64,000 nt of DNA. Source: Leifsonia xyli (GTDB lineage Bacteria; Actinomycetota; Actinomycetes; Actinomycetales; Microbacteriaceae). Under the pieces are notes generated by a model. It saw only the letters and a program-made list of their open reading frames with translations. It was not told where the DNA came from and made no database searches. The position numbers and the translations under genes are program-made. Position 1 is the first letter of the stretch. The number at the start of each line of letters is the position of its first letter. Of this stretch, positions 23,810 through 35,053 are shown one piece after another. The DNA lies in assembly GCA_003243275.1 (NCBI GenBank), contig QFQR01000001.1, forward strand, positions 186,001 to 250,000, given 5' to 3'.

Positions 23810-24595
23810 ATGCCGATGCCCGACCTCGACGAGATCCGCGCCATCTTCGACGCGGAGGCGCGCCACGTCTCACCGGACGAGGCGGAAGGACGTCCCTTCG
23901 CCCTCGACGGTCCGGTGATGCGCATCGACTTCTCCACCGTGACCTTCGTGCACACCTCGCCGGATCTCGGAGTGGATGGGCCGGAGCTCGAAGCGCTCAT
24001 CGCGCGGCAGGTGGAGGCCACGGTCGAGCGGGGCGTGCCCGTCGAGTGGAAGCACTTCGCCGGAGACCGCCCCGATTCGCTTGTCCCGCTGCTGCTGGCC
24101 TCCGGTTTCGAGCCGAGCGAGGCGGAGACGGTGATGCTCGCCGCGAGCGACGAGCTCCCGGCCGCACCGAGCCTCGACGACACGGTCGTGCGGGACGCGC
24201 GCGCGGACGAGTTCGATGCGATCGCCGAGCTGTTCGAGGAGATCTGGCACAGCGACCACCGGGCGTTCGTCGAGGAGTTGCGGATGCTGCGCGAGCTCCG
24301 CGGCGACGCCGGCATCCGCATCCTGGTCGCGGAGGCGGATCAGCGCATCGTGTCCGCCGGCTGGATCACGATGCGACCGGGTTCGCGCCTGGCCGGTCTC
24401 TGGGGCGGCTCGACGCATCCCGCCTACCGCCGGCGCGGGATCTACCGCGCGCTCGTGGCGGCCCGGGCGCAGATCGCCCTCGACGCGGGGGTGCCGTTCC
24501 TGCGCGTCGACGCCTCGGCGATGAGTCGCCCGGTGCTCGGTGCGCTCGGCTTCGTCGAGGTCACCACCACCACGCCCTACCTCTGGGAGCCCTGA
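23810..24595 (+). CDS. GNAT family N-acetyltransferase
   Basis: A 261-residue acetyltransferase-like protein. The second half holds the GNAT core: VVRDARADEFDAIAELFEE, then a strand-turn with the acetyl-CoA loop in GGSTHPAYRRRGIYRALVA (R-R-G-I-Y pattern) and LRVDASAMSRPVLGALGF, and it ends TTPYLWEP. The first about 120 residues form a separate region with FVHTSPDLGVDGPE, not recognisable to me. The substrate is unknown. The start is set by the -10 box 6 nt upstream. It is transcribed divergently from the DUF4126 gene and ends 41 nt before coaE. Confidence 0.85.
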   Translation: MPMPDLDEIRAIFDAEARHVSPDEAEGRPFALDGPVMRIDFSTVTFVHTSPDLGVDGPELEALIARQVEATVERGVPVEWKHFAGDRPDSLVPLLLASGFEPSEAETVMLAASDELPAAPSLDDTVVRDARADEFDAIAELFEEIWHSDHRAFVEELRMLRELRGDAGIRILVAEADQRIVSAGWITMRPGSRLAGLWGGSTHPAYRRRGIYRALVAARAQIALDAGVPFLRVDASAMSRPVLGALGFVEVTTTTPYLWEP

Positions 24596-24636
24596 GCCGC
24601 GCGCACGCGGCTCCCGCCCCGTGCCACGATGGGGGC

Positions 24637-25254
24637 ATGCTCGTGGCGCTCACGGGAGGCATCGCCTCCGGCAAGTCGACGGTGGCGCGACGGCTCGCGG
24701 AACTCGGCGCGGTGGTCGTGGACGCCGACCGGATCGCCCGCGAGGTGGTGGAGCCGGGGACGCCCGCTCTCGCGCGCATCGCGGAGCGCTTCGGCTCCGG
24801 GGTCGTCGCGGCGGACGGCTCGCTCGATCGTGCGGCGCTCGGCGCGATCATCTTCGGCGACGCATCCGCGCGGCTCGCGCTCAACGCGATCACGCATCCC
24901 GCCGTCGGCGAGCGCTCCCGCGAGCTCTTCGCCGCCGCGCGGGCGGCCGACCCGGATGCGGTGGTCGTCTACGACGTGCCGTTGCTCGTGAACGAGCGTG
25001 GTGAGGGGCGCACCGACGAGTTCGACCGGATCGTCGTCGTCACCGCGCACGAGGAGATCCGGATGCGCCGGCTGATCGAGCTTCGCGGCCTCGACGAGGC
25101 GGAGGCTCGGCGCCGCATCGCCTCCCAGGCTCCGGAGTCGGCGCGCCTGGCGATCGCCGACGACGTCATCGACGCGAACGGCTCCCTCGACGAGACCCTC
25201 GCCCAGGTCGACGCCCTCTGGCTCGCCCTGCGCCCCACCCCGCCGGTCGAGTAG
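24637..25254 (+). CDS. coaE: Dephospho-CoA kinase
   Basis: CoaE phosphorylates the ribose 3'-hydroxyl of dephospho-CoA, the last step of coenzyme A synthesis. The 205-residue protein starts LVALTGGIASGKSTVARRL (P-loop) followed by VVDADRIAREVVEPG, and has the ALNAITHPAV, YDVPLLVNERGEG and RRLIELRGLDEAEARRRI segments typical of the family. I chose the ATG at 24637; the frame extends far upstream through other genes but without homology. The last codons (PTPPVE) and the stop are encoded by half of a palindromic repeat. In mycobacteria CoaE has an extra C-terminal domain; that domain is absent here. A CACGAT sits 6 nt upstream and may be a weak leaderless -10. Confidence 0.96.
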   Translation: MLVALTGGIASGKSTVARRLAELGAVVVDADRIAREVVEPGTPALARIAERFGSGVVAADGSLDRAALGAIIFGDASARLALNAITHPAVGERSRELFAAARAADPDAVVVYDVPLLVNERGEGRTDEFDRIVVVTAHEEIRMRRLIELRGLDEAEARRRIASQAPESARLAIADDVIDANGSLDETLAQVDALWLALRPTPPVE

Positions 25255-25259
25255 CCGCC
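25237..25259 (+). repeat. Half copy of the palindromic repeat at the coaE 3' end
   Basis: The sequence ACCCCGCCGGTCGAGTAGCCG and the next two bases match the left half of the full copy at 25334-25376. It encodes the C-terminal residues and the TAG stop of coaE. Confidence 0.75.
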
Positions 25260-25261
25260 CC

Positions 25262-25325
25262 ACCGCCGACCCCGCCGGTCTCACACCCGCCGTACCGCCG
25301 ACCCCGCCGGTCTCACACCCGCCGC
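25262..25325 (+). repeat. Two tandem 32-bp repeats
   Basis: Two adjacent 32-bp units (25262-25293 and 25294-25325), identical except for the last base, each starting ACCGCCGACCCCGCCGG. The unit resembles the GC-rich flank of the palindromic repeat and may have arisen from it by duplication. The 161-nt coaE-uvrB gap otherwise holds only the palindromic repeat and the uvrB promoter. Confidence 0.85.
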
Positions 25326-25333
25326 ACCCACCC

Positions 25334-25376
25334 ACCCCGCTGGTCGAGTAGCCGCCGCAGGCGGCGTATCGAGACC
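25334..25376 (+). repeat. Palindromic repeat, full copy (coaE-uvrB)
   Basis: A 43-bp element starting ACCCCGCTGGTCGAGTAG and ending CGTATCGAGACC, with inner arms GCCGCC/GGCGGC around GCAG. It matches copies at 38797-38839, 60172-60214 (reverse) and 60244-60276. It lies between coaE and the uvrB promoter and probably acts as a terminator. Confidence 0.85.
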
Positions 25377-25386
25377 CCCCAGCACA

Positions 25387-25409
25387 ATGTCGCACCCCGT
25401 GCCTAGGCT
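25387..25409 (+). promoter_or_regulatory. uvrB promoter: PafBC-like element plus leaderless -10
   Basis: ATGTCGCAC (25387-25395), exactly 8 nt, then TAGGCT (25404-25409), then 6 nt and the ATG at 25416. This fits the RecA-independent damage promoter of mycobacteria (consensus TTGTCRGTG-N8-TANNNT), recognised with the activator PafBC. The TGTCR core matches; the final three bases do not. No LexA-type GAAC-N4-GTTC box is seen. Confidence 0.6.
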
Positions 25410-25415
25410 GACCCC

Positions 25416-27494
25416 ATGCAGCCCACGCGTTCCGTTCGCCCGTTCGAGGTGGTGAGCGAGTACACCCCGAGCGGCGATCAGCCCACCGCCATCGCCGAGC
25501 TCGCCCACCGGGTGCAGGCGGGGGAGAGCGACATCGTCCTGCTGGGCGCCACCGGTACAGGCAAGTCGGCCACGACGGCCTGGCTCATCGAGCAGGTGCA
25601 GCGCCCGACGCTCGTGCTCGCGCACAACAAGACCCTCGCGGCGCAGCTGGCGAACGAGTTCCGCGAGCTCATGCCGAACAACGCCGTCGAGTACTTCGTC
25701 TCCTACTACGACTACTACCAACCTGAGGCCTACGTGCCGCAGACCGACACCTTCATCGAGAAGGACTCGTCGATCAACGCGGAGGTCGAGCGGCTGAGGC
25801 ACTCGACGACCAATTCGCTGCTGAGCCGCCGCGACGTGGTCGTGGTCTCGACCGTGTCCTGCATCTACGGTCTGGGGGCGGCCGAGGAGTACCTGGGGGC
25901 GATGGTGGCGCTGCAGGTGGGCGACCGCATCTCGCGCGACAAGCTCATCCGCGGGTTCATCAACATGCAGTACGAGCGCAACGACGTCGACTTCTCGCGC
26001 GGCAAGTTCCGCGTGCGCGGCGACACGATCGAGATCATCCCGGTCTACGAGGAGCTCGCCGTGCGCATCGAGATGTTCGGCGACGAGATCGAGGCGCTCT
26101 ACGCGCTGCATCCGCTCACGGGCGATGTCGTCAAGACGATGGACGCCGTGTCGATCTTCCCCGCCACCCACTACGCCGCGAGCCCCGAGGCCATGCACCG
26201 CGCCATCCGCTCGATCAAGGAGGAGCTCGCCGAGCGTCTGCCCGAGCTCGAGCGGCAGGGCAAGCTGCTCGAGGCGCAGCGGCTGCGGATGCGCACCGGA
26301 TTCGACCTGGAGATGATGGAGCAGATCGGTTTCTGCAACGGCATCGAGAACTATTCCCGGCACATCGACGGCCGCTCGCCCGGCCAGCCGCCGAACACCC
26401 TGCTCGACTACTTCCCCGACGACTTCCTCGTCGTGATCGACGAGTCGCACGTCACCGTCCCGCAGATCGGCGCCATGTACGAGGGGGATGCGAGCCGCAA
26501 ACGCACCCTCGTGGATCACGGCTTCCGGCTGCCGAGCGCTCTCGACAACCGGCCCCTGCGTTGGGAGGAGTTCCTGAACCGCGTCGGCCAGAAGGTCTAC
26601 CTCTCGGCGACCCCCGGCAAGTACGAGCTGTCGATGGGCGACGGGGTGGTCGAGCAGATCATCCGTCCGACGGGTCTCGTCGACCCGCAGATCGTCGTGA
26701 AGCCGTCGAAGGGCCAGATCGACGACCTGCTCGAGGAGATCCGGCTCCGCGCCGAGCGTGACGAGCGCGTGCTCGTCACGACCCTCACCAAGAAGATGGC
26801 CGAGGAGCTCACCGACTACTTCACCGAGGCGGGGGTCCGGGTGCGTTACCTGCACGCGGATGTCGACACCCTGCGGCGCGTCGAGCTGCTCACCGAGCTG
26901 CGGGCGGGGGTCTACGACGTGCTCGTCGGCATCAACCTGCTGCGCGAGGGCCTCGACCTGCCGGAGGTCTCGCTCGTCGCGATCCTCGACGCCGATAAGG
27001 AGGGGTTCCTGCGCAGCTCGACCTCGCTCATCCAGACGATCGGGCGTGCCGCCCGCAACGTCTCGGGCGAGGTGCACATGTATGCCGACAACCTGACCGA
27101 CTCGATGCGCATCGCGATCGACGAGACCACGCGCCGCCGCGAGAAGCAGGTGGCCTACAACGTCGAGCACGGCATCGATCCGCAGCCGCTGCGCAAGCGG
27201 ATCGCCGACATCACCGACATCCTCGCCCGCGAGGAGGCCGACACCGCGAAACTGCTCGCCGGCCGCAGCGGCCAAGACGGCTCGAGACGCCGCTCTCCGA
27301 CGCCGAACCTCCGCCGCGAGGGGGTGGGTGCCTCGGGTGCCGCCGAGCTGGAGACCGTGATCGCCGACCTCAACGAGCAGATGCTGCAGGCGGCAGGCGA
27401 GCTCAAGTTCGAGCTCGCCGCGCGCCTGCGCGACGAGCTGTCTGACCTCAAGAAGGAACTGCGCAGCATGGAGGCCGTCGGCCACGTGCACTGA
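25416..27494 (+). CDS. uvrB: Excinuclease ABC subunit UvrB
   Basis: UvrB is the helicase-like damage-verifying core of nucleotide excision repair. The 692-residue protein has Walker A in LLGATGTGKSATTAWL near residue 45, the beta-hairpin segment YYDYYQPEAYVPQTDTFIEK near 95, a DEAD-like box VVIDESHVTVPQ near 337, helicase motifs V and VI (GINLLREGLDLPEVSLVAI and QTIGRAARN), and the C-terminal UVR domain (EQMLQAAGELKFELAARLRD) that contacts UvrC. The ATG follows the -10 box by 6 nt. It is not in an operon; uvrA has its own similar promoter 55 nt downstream. Confidence 0.98.
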   Translation: MQPTRSVRPFEVVSEYTPSGDQPTAIAELAHRVQAGESDIVLLGATGTGKSATTAWLIEQVQRPTLVLAHNKTLAAQLANEFRELMPNNAVEYFVSYYDYYQPEAYVPQTDTFIEKDSSINAEVERLRHSTTNSLLSRRDVVVVSTVSCIYGLGAAEEYLGAMVALQVGDRISRDKLIRGFINMQYERNDVDFSRGKFRVRGDTIEIIPVYEELAVRIEMFGDEIEALYALHPLTGDVVKTMDAVSIFPATHYAASPEAMHRAIRSIKEELAERLPELERQGKLLEAQRLRMRTGFDLEMMEQIGFCNGIENYSRHIDGRSPGQPPNTLLDYFPDDFLVVIDESHVTVPQIGAMYEGDASRKRTLVDHGFRLPSALDNRPLRWEEFLNRVGQKVYLSATPGKYELSMGDGVVEQIIRPTGLVDPQIVVKPSKGQIDDLLEEIRLRAERDERVLVTTLTKKMAEELTDYFTEAGVRVRYLHADVDTLRRVELLTELRAGVYDVLVGINLLREGLDLPEVSLVAILDADKEGFLRSSTSLIQTIGRAARNVSGEVHMYADNLTDSMRIAIDETTRRREKQVAYNVEHGIDPQPLRKRIADITDILAREEADTAKLLAGRSGQDGSRRRSPTPNLRREGVGASGAAELETVIADLNEQMLQAAGELKFELAARLRDELSDLKKELRSMEAVGHVH

Positions 27495-27519
27495 CGGTGG
27501 CTCGCGCGACCGCAGCACG

Positions 27520-27542
27520 ATGTCGGAGGCCCCGCCTAGACT
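27520..27542 (+). promoter_or_regulatory. uvrA promoter: PafBC-like element plus leaderless -10
   Basis: ATGTCGGAG (27520-27528), exactly 8 nt, then TAGACT (27537-27542), then 7 nt and the GTG at 27550. It has the same architecture as the uvrB promoter, and the surrounding bases (CAGCAC upstream, CCCG and GCCTAG before the -10) are also shared. Confidence 0.6.
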
Positions 27543-27549
27543 CTGTTCA

Positions 27550-30468
<2,919 letters not shown>

Positions 30469-30469
30469 G

Positions 30470-32404
30470 ATGGCAGCCCCCCGCTCTGACGCCGTACCGT
30501 GGCGGCCGAAGGCCGGTGAGATCCCGGCCGCGCCGGGGGTGTACCGATTCTCGGATGCCGCGGGGCGCATCCTCTACGTCGGCAAGGCCATCAACCTGCG
30601 CCAGCGGCTCGCGAACTACTTCCAACCCCTGCACAGCCTGCACGAGCGCACCCGGCATATGGTGCTGGCGGCATCGAAGGTCGAGTGGACGGTCGTCGCG
30701 AGCGACGTCGAGGCGCTCCAGCTGGAATACACCTGGATCAAAGAGTTCGCGCCGCCCTACAACGTCAAGTTCCGCGACGACAAGAGCTACCCCTACCTGG
30801 TCGTGACCCTCGCCGACGAGGCGCCCCGCGTGATGGTCACCCGCAACCACCGGATCCCCGGTGCGCGGTACTTCGGCCCGTACCCGAAGGTCTGGGCGGT
30901 GCGCGAGACGATCGACCTGATGATCAAGGCCTTCCCGATCCGCACCTGCTCCGACGCGAGCTACAAGCGCGCGATGCAGAGCGGGCGGCCGTGCTTCGCC
31001 GGCCAGATCGGGCGGTGCGGTGGCCCCTGCTCGCAGAAGGTGACGATCGAGGAGCATCGCGAGATCGTCGACCAGTTCGTCGCGTTCATGGCCAGTCACG
31101 ACCGGCGCGCGATCACTCTGCTGCAGCGCGAGATGAAGGACGCGGCCGAGGCCTTCGAGTACGAGCGCGCGGCGCAGATCCGCGACCGCATCCAGGCGCT
31201 CGAGAACGTGCTCGAGAAGAGCGCCGTGGTGCTGTCAGACGGCGTCGACGTGGATGTCTTCGGCATCGAGCACGACGAGCTCGCGGCGGCCGTGCAGCAG
31301 TTCGTGGTGCGCGCGGGGCGCATCAGGGGCATCCGCAGCTGGGTCGTCGACAAGGAACTCGACATCGCCGCGGGGGAGCTCGTCGAGTCGGTGCTCGAGA
31401 CGGCATACGAGACCGAGCAGCCGCCGCGCGAGATCGTCGTTCCCGTGCTTCCCGACGATGCGTCCGCGCTCGAGCAGTGGCTCACCGCGCGCCGCGAACG
31501 CGGGGGAGTGACCCTGAAGACCGCCCAGCGCGGCGAGAAGGCGGCGGTGATGCAGACCGCGGCGCTCAACGCGATGCAGTCGCTCATGCTCTACAAGACC
31601 CGGCGCACCGCCGACTACGTCGCCCGCACCCAGGCTCTCACCGAGTTGCAGGAGGCCCTGGGCCTCGATGAGGCCCCGCTGCGCATGGAGTGCTACGACG
31701 TCTCGCACCTCGCGGGAACGAACGTCGTCGCCTCGATGGTGGTCTTCGAAGACGGCCTGCCGAAGAAGAGCGACTACCGCAAGTTCACCGTGAGCGGCAC
31801 GAGCGACGACACCGAGTCGCTCGCCCAGGTACTGCGCCGCCGCCTCGCACATCTCAGCGACGACGACGCGAAGCCGCGGGATGCCGAAGAGGCAGAGGAG
31901 GGCGGCCGCCCACGTCGCCGCTTCGCCTATCGCCCCGGCCTCCTCATCGTCGACGGCGGGCAGCCCCAGGTGCAGGCCGCCGCCGCGGTCTTCGCCGAGC
32001 TCGGTATCGACGACATCCCCCTCGTCGGGATCGCCAAACGACTCGAGGAGCTCTGGCTGCCCGATGACGCGTTCCCGGTGATCCTGCCGCGCGGCAGCGA
32101 GGCGCTCTTCCTCGTCCAGCGGATCCGCGACGAGGCGCACCGCTTCGCGATCACCTTCCAGCGGCAGAAGCGTCGCGCCGACATCGGCACCGTGCTCTCC
32201 GAGATCCCGGGGCTCGGCCCGGTCCGCTCGAAGCAGCTTCTGCGGCATTTCGGCTCCGTGGCACGATTGCGGGCCGCCACCCCCGAGGAGATCGGCGAGG
32301 TGAGCGGGATCGGGGCGCAGCTCGCGCAGAGCATCGCGGATAGGCTGGGTTCGACCCGCGACGACGGGCGGGGCGATTCGGCCGAACGGGAAGACGTGGA
32401 ATGA
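30470..32404 (+). CDS. uvrC: Excinuclease ABC subunit UvrC
   Basis: UvrC makes both incisions around the lesion marked by UvrB. The 644-residue protein has the GIY-YIG nuclease domain at the N-terminus (GVYRFSDAAGRILYVGKA), the cysteine pocket CFAGQIGRCGGPC, a UVR domain (EAFEYERAAQIRDRIQALE), the RNase H-like second nuclease (MECYDVSHLAGTNVVASMVV, LIVDGGQPQV) and C-terminal helix-hairpin-helix motifs (EIPGLGPVRSKQLLRHFGS). A short hydrophilic insert of about 20 residues (KPRDAEEAEEGGRPRRR) interrupts the RNase H-like part. It starts 1 nt after uvrA and overlaps rapZ by 4 bp. Confidence 0.98.
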   Translation: MAAPRSDAVPWRPKAGEIPAAPGVYRFSDAAGRILYVGKAINLRQRLANYFQPLHSLHERTRHMVLAASKVEWTVVASDVEALQLEYTWIKEFAPPYNVKFRDDKSYPYLVVTLADEAPRVMVTRNHRIPGARYFGPYPKVWAVRETIDLMIKAFPIRTCSDASYKRAMQSGRPCFAGQIGRCGGPCSQKVTIEEHREIVDQFVAFMASHDRRAITLLQREMKDAAEAFEYERAAQIRDRIQALENVLEKSAVVLSDGVDVDVFGIEHDELAAAVQQFVVRAGRIRGIRSWVVDKELDIAAGELVESVLETAYETEQPPREIVVPVLPDDASALEQWLTARRERGGVTLKTAQRGEKAAVMQTAALNAMQSLMLYKTRRTADYVARTQALTELQEALGLDEAPLRMECYDVSHLAGTNVVASMVVFEDGLPKKSDYRKFTVSGTSDDTESLAQVLRRRLAHLSDDDAKPRDAEEAEEGGRPRRRFAYRPGLLIVDGGQPQVQAAAAVFAELGIDDIPLVGIAKRLEELWLPDDAFPVILPRGSEALFLVQRIRDEAHRFAITFQRQKRRADIGTVLSEIPGLGPVRSKQLLRHFGSVARLRAATPEEIGEVSGIGAQLAQSIADRLGSTRDDGRGDSAEREDVE

Positions 32405-33276
32405 GTCAGGCTGGCGACGCGCGAGAGATGCTCATCGTCTCGGGCATGTCCGGTGCCGGTCGTTCCACTGTCGCCAACGCTCTCGAGGATCTCGGGTGGT
32501 ACGTCGTCGACAACCTGCCCCCGCAGATGCTGCGGCCCCTCGTCGACCTGGGTGCGCACACGGGCGATGCCATCCCGCGCATCGCCGCGGTCGTCGACGT
32601 GCGCGGCGGTCGGCTCTTCGCCGACGCCCAGGATGTCGTGGCCGAGCTCCGGGCGACGAGCCACGCCCGCCTGGTGTTCCTCGACGCGACCGATGCGACG
32701 CTCGTGCGCCGCTTCGAGCAGGTGCGGCGCCCGCATCCGCTTCAGGGCGACGGCACGCTGCTCGACGGCATCCTCGCCGAACGCGCCAGGATGACGGGGT
32801 TGCGCGAGCTGAGCGACGTCATCATCGACACCTCGGACCTCAACATCCACCAGCTCGCGACGCGCGTCGCCGAGTTGTTCGGGGAGGACTCGGCCCCCTC
32901 GCTCAAACTCACCGTGATGAGCTTCGGCTTCAAGTACGGGCTGCCTCCCGACGCCGACATGGTGGCCGATCTGCGCTTCCTGCCGAACCCGTTCTGGGTG
33001 CCAGAGCTCGCGCCCCTGACCGGCCTCGACGAACGCGTGCGCGACTACGTGCTGAGCCAGCCGGACGCCCCCGAATTCGTCGAGCACTACGTGGCGGCGC
33101 TGGGTGCCGTCGCCGACGGCTATCGGCGCGAGAACAAGCGTCACGCTACGATCGCCATGGGATGCACGGGCGGCAAACATCGTTCGGTCGCCGTGTCCGA
33201 AGAGGTGGCGAGACGCCTCCGGGCGCTCCCCGGAGTCTCCGTGACCGTGCGACATCGAGACCTGGGACGCGAGTGA
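32401..33276 (+). CDS. rapZ: RapZ/YvcJ family nucleotide-binding protein
   Basis: A 291-residue P-loop protein. In Escherichia coli RapZ is an RNase adaptor that senses glucosamine-6-phosphate; in Gram-positive bacteria the homologue YvcJ is a nucleotide-binding protein of less clear role. Walker A is VSGMSGAGRSTVANAL at residues 12-27. The C-terminal domain has MSFGFKYGLPPDADMVADLR and the phosphate-binding TIAMGCTGGKHRSVAV. Its ATG overlaps the uvrC stop (ATGA). In many Gram-positive genomes a yvcK/cuvA gene follows before whiA; it is missing here. Confidence 0.95.
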   Translation: MSQAGDAREMLIVSGMSGAGRSTVANALEDLGWYVVDNLPPQMLRPLVDLGAHTGDAIPRIAAVVDVRGGRLFADAQDVVAELRATSHARLVFLDATDATLVRRFEQVRRPHPLQGDGTLLDGILAERARMTGLRELSDVIIDTSDLNIHQLATRVAELFGEDSAPSLKLTVMSFGFKYGLPPDADMVADLRFLPNPFWVPELAPLTGLDERVRDYVLSQPDAPEFVEHYVAALGAVADGYRRENKRHATIAMGCTGGKHRSVAVSEEVARRLRALPGVSVTVRHRDLGRE

Positions 33277-33337
33277 TGCCCCGCTGTGTGACGACGACAG
33301 AACACGATGAGAGACGAGAAGTGACGAGGACGAGCGC

Positions 33338-34312
33338 GTGGCACTGACGGCGGATGTCAAGCAGGAGCTGGTCGCCGTCGAGGTCAGCAAGACGAGTGTG
33401 CGAGCGGCCGAACTCGCGGCCCTGCTGCGGTTCTCCGGCGGCCTGCACATCATCTCCGGTCGGATCGCCGTCGAGGCGGAGCTGGACTCGCAGCAGGTCG
33501 CGCAGCGGGTGCGTCGCGACCTCGCCGAGCTGTACGGCGTCCGGTCCGAGGGCAAGGTCATCGGCGCGGGGCCCCACAAGGGCGCCAGCTACGTCGTGCG
33601 GGTCGTCGACGGGGGCGAGACCCTCGCGCGGCAGACGGGGCTGCTCGACGCGCGCCGTCGCCCCATCCGGGGCCTCCCGAACCGTCTGACGACCGGATCC
33701 CGGGAAGACCTCGCCGCCATCTGGCGCGGTGCCTTCCTCGCGCGCGGCACCCTCACCGACCCCGGGCGCTCCGCGGCGCTCGAGGTGGTCTGCCCCGGCA
33801 ACGAGGCGGCGATGGCGCTCGTGGGCGCCGCCGGCCGGCTCAAGATCTCCGCCAAGGCGCGCGAGGTGCGCGGCGTGCACCGCGTGGTCGTGCGCGAGGG
33901 CGAGGCGATCGCCGCGATGCTGCGCCTGATGGGCGCCGCGGATGCCGTGGCCGCCTGGGAGGAGCTGCGCCAGCGCCGCGAGGTGCGGGCCACCGCGAAC
34001 CGGCTCGTGAACTTCGACGATGCGAACCTGCGTCGCTCGGCGCAGGCGGCCGTCGCGGCCTGCGCCCGCGTCGAGCGCGCGCTCGAGATCCTCGCCGACG
34101 AGGTGCCCGACCACCTGCGCTACGCCGGCGAGCTGCGTCTCGGGCACCGCGATGCGAGCCTCGACGAGCTGGGCCACTTCGCCGACCCGCCGATGACGAA
34201 GGACGCCGTCGCTGGCCGCATCCGCCGTCTGCTCGCGATGGCCGACAAGAAGGCCTCCGACCTCGGCATCCCCGGCACCGACGCGAACCTGCCGCCTGAC
34301 TTCGACGAATAG
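33338..34312 (+). CDS. whiA: Sporulation/division transcription factor WhiA
   Basis: WhiA is a DNA-binding protein conserved in Gram-positive bacteria. It controls sporulation septation in Streptomyces and affects division and chromosome segregation in other species. The 324-residue protein begins VKQELVAVEV with a GTG start. The N-terminal part resembles LAGLIDADG endonucleases without their catalytic residues (AAIWRGAFLARGTLTDP), and the C-terminal HTH has LDELGHFADPPMTKDAVAGR, the family signature. It lies 61 nt after rapZ with no gene between. Spores are not expected, so a growth and division role is more likely. Confidence 0.96.
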   Translation: MALTADVKQELVAVEVSKTSVRAAELAALLRFSGGLHIISGRIAVEAELDSQQVAQRVRRDLAELYGVRSEGKVIGAGPHKGASYVVRVVDGGETLARQTGLLDARRRPIRGLPNRLTTGSREDLAAIWRGAFLARGTLTDPGRSAALEVVCPGNEAAMALVGAAGRLKISAKAREVRGVHRVVVREGEAIAAMLRLMGAADAVAAWEELRQRREVRATANRLVNFDDANLRRSAQAAVAACARVERALEILADEVPDHLRYAGELRLGHRDASLDELGHFADPPMTKDAVAGRIRRLLAMADKKASDLGIPGTDANLPPDFDE

Positions 34313-34336
34313 ACCCCTGAAGGAAGAAGGAGAACC

Positions 34337-34963
34337 ATGGCCATCTACAGCCTCCCCGACCTGCCCTACGACTACGCGGCGCTGGAACCCTCGATCAGCG
34401 CCCGCATCATGGAGTTGCACCACGACAAGCACCACGCCGCCTACGTCGCGGGTGCCAACACCGCCCTCGAGAAGCTCGAGGAGGCGCGCGAGTCGGGCGA
34501 CTTCACGAATGTGCCCAAGCTCGAGAAGGATCTCGCCTTCCACCTCGGCGGTCACGTCAACCACTCGATCTTCTGGAAGAACCTCTCCCCGGACGGCGGC
34601 GACAAGCCGGTCGGCGAGCTCGCCTCCGCGATCGACGAGTTCTTCGGATCGTTCGACAAGTTCGTCGGGCACTTCAGCGCCGCCGCGAACAGCCTGCAGG
34701 GCTCCGGCTGGGCCGTGCTCGCCTGGGACCCGGTGGGGGCGCGCCTGCTCGTGCACCAGCTCTACGACCAGCAGAACAACACCCCGCTCGGCATCACGCC
34801 GATCCTGCAGCTGGACATGTGGGAGCACGCCTTCTACCTCGACTACGTGAACGTCAAGGCCGACTACGTGAAAGCGTTCTGGAACATCGCCAACTGGGCG
34901 GATGCGGGTGCTCGTTTCGAGGCCGCGCGCTCGGGCGGCGCGGGGCTGCTGCTACTGTCGTAG
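34337..34963 (+). CDS. sodA: Superoxide dismutase (Mn/Fe type)
   Basis: Cytoplasmic superoxide dismutase of 208 residues. The metal ligands are visible: His28 in MELHHDKHHAAYV, the His of GGHVNHSIFW, and the Asp and His of QLDMWEHAFYLDY. The GSGWAVLAW block and the LYDQQNN segment point to the manganese type, but metal use cannot be settled by sequence alone. A strong ribosome site (GGAAGAAGGAG) precedes the ATG. It sits between whiA and gap; a hairpin follows. Confidence 0.97.
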   Translation: MAIYSLPDLPYDYAALEPSISARIMELHHDKHHAAYVAGANTALEKLEEARESGDFTNVPKLEKDLAFHLGGHVNHSIFWKNLSPDGGDKPVGELASAIDEFFGSFDKFVGHFSAAANSLQGSGWAVLAWDPVGARLLVHQLYDQQNNTPLGITPILQLDMWEHAFYLDYVNVKADYVKAFWNIANWADAGARFEAARSGGAGLLLLS

Positions 34964-34973
34964 CAGGCGAGGT

Positions 34974-34995
34974 GGCCGGGGCCCGCGCCCCGGCC
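34974..34995 (+). terminator. sodA terminator hairpin
   Basis: GGCCGGGGC (34974-34982) and GCCCCGGCC (34987-34995) form a perfect 9-bp stem with a 4-nt loop, 10 nt after the sodA stop. Confidence 0.65.
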
Positions 34996-35053
34996 GCACC
35001 CCCTCTCCACACCACAATCACCCATCGCGCGCAGCGCACTCAAGGAGACAAAC

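Noticed and set aside
25377..25415. LexA (SOS) box before uvrB
   Set aside because: No GAAC-N4-GTTC-like palindrome is present before uvrB or uvrA; the PafBC-like element explains the conserved bases better.
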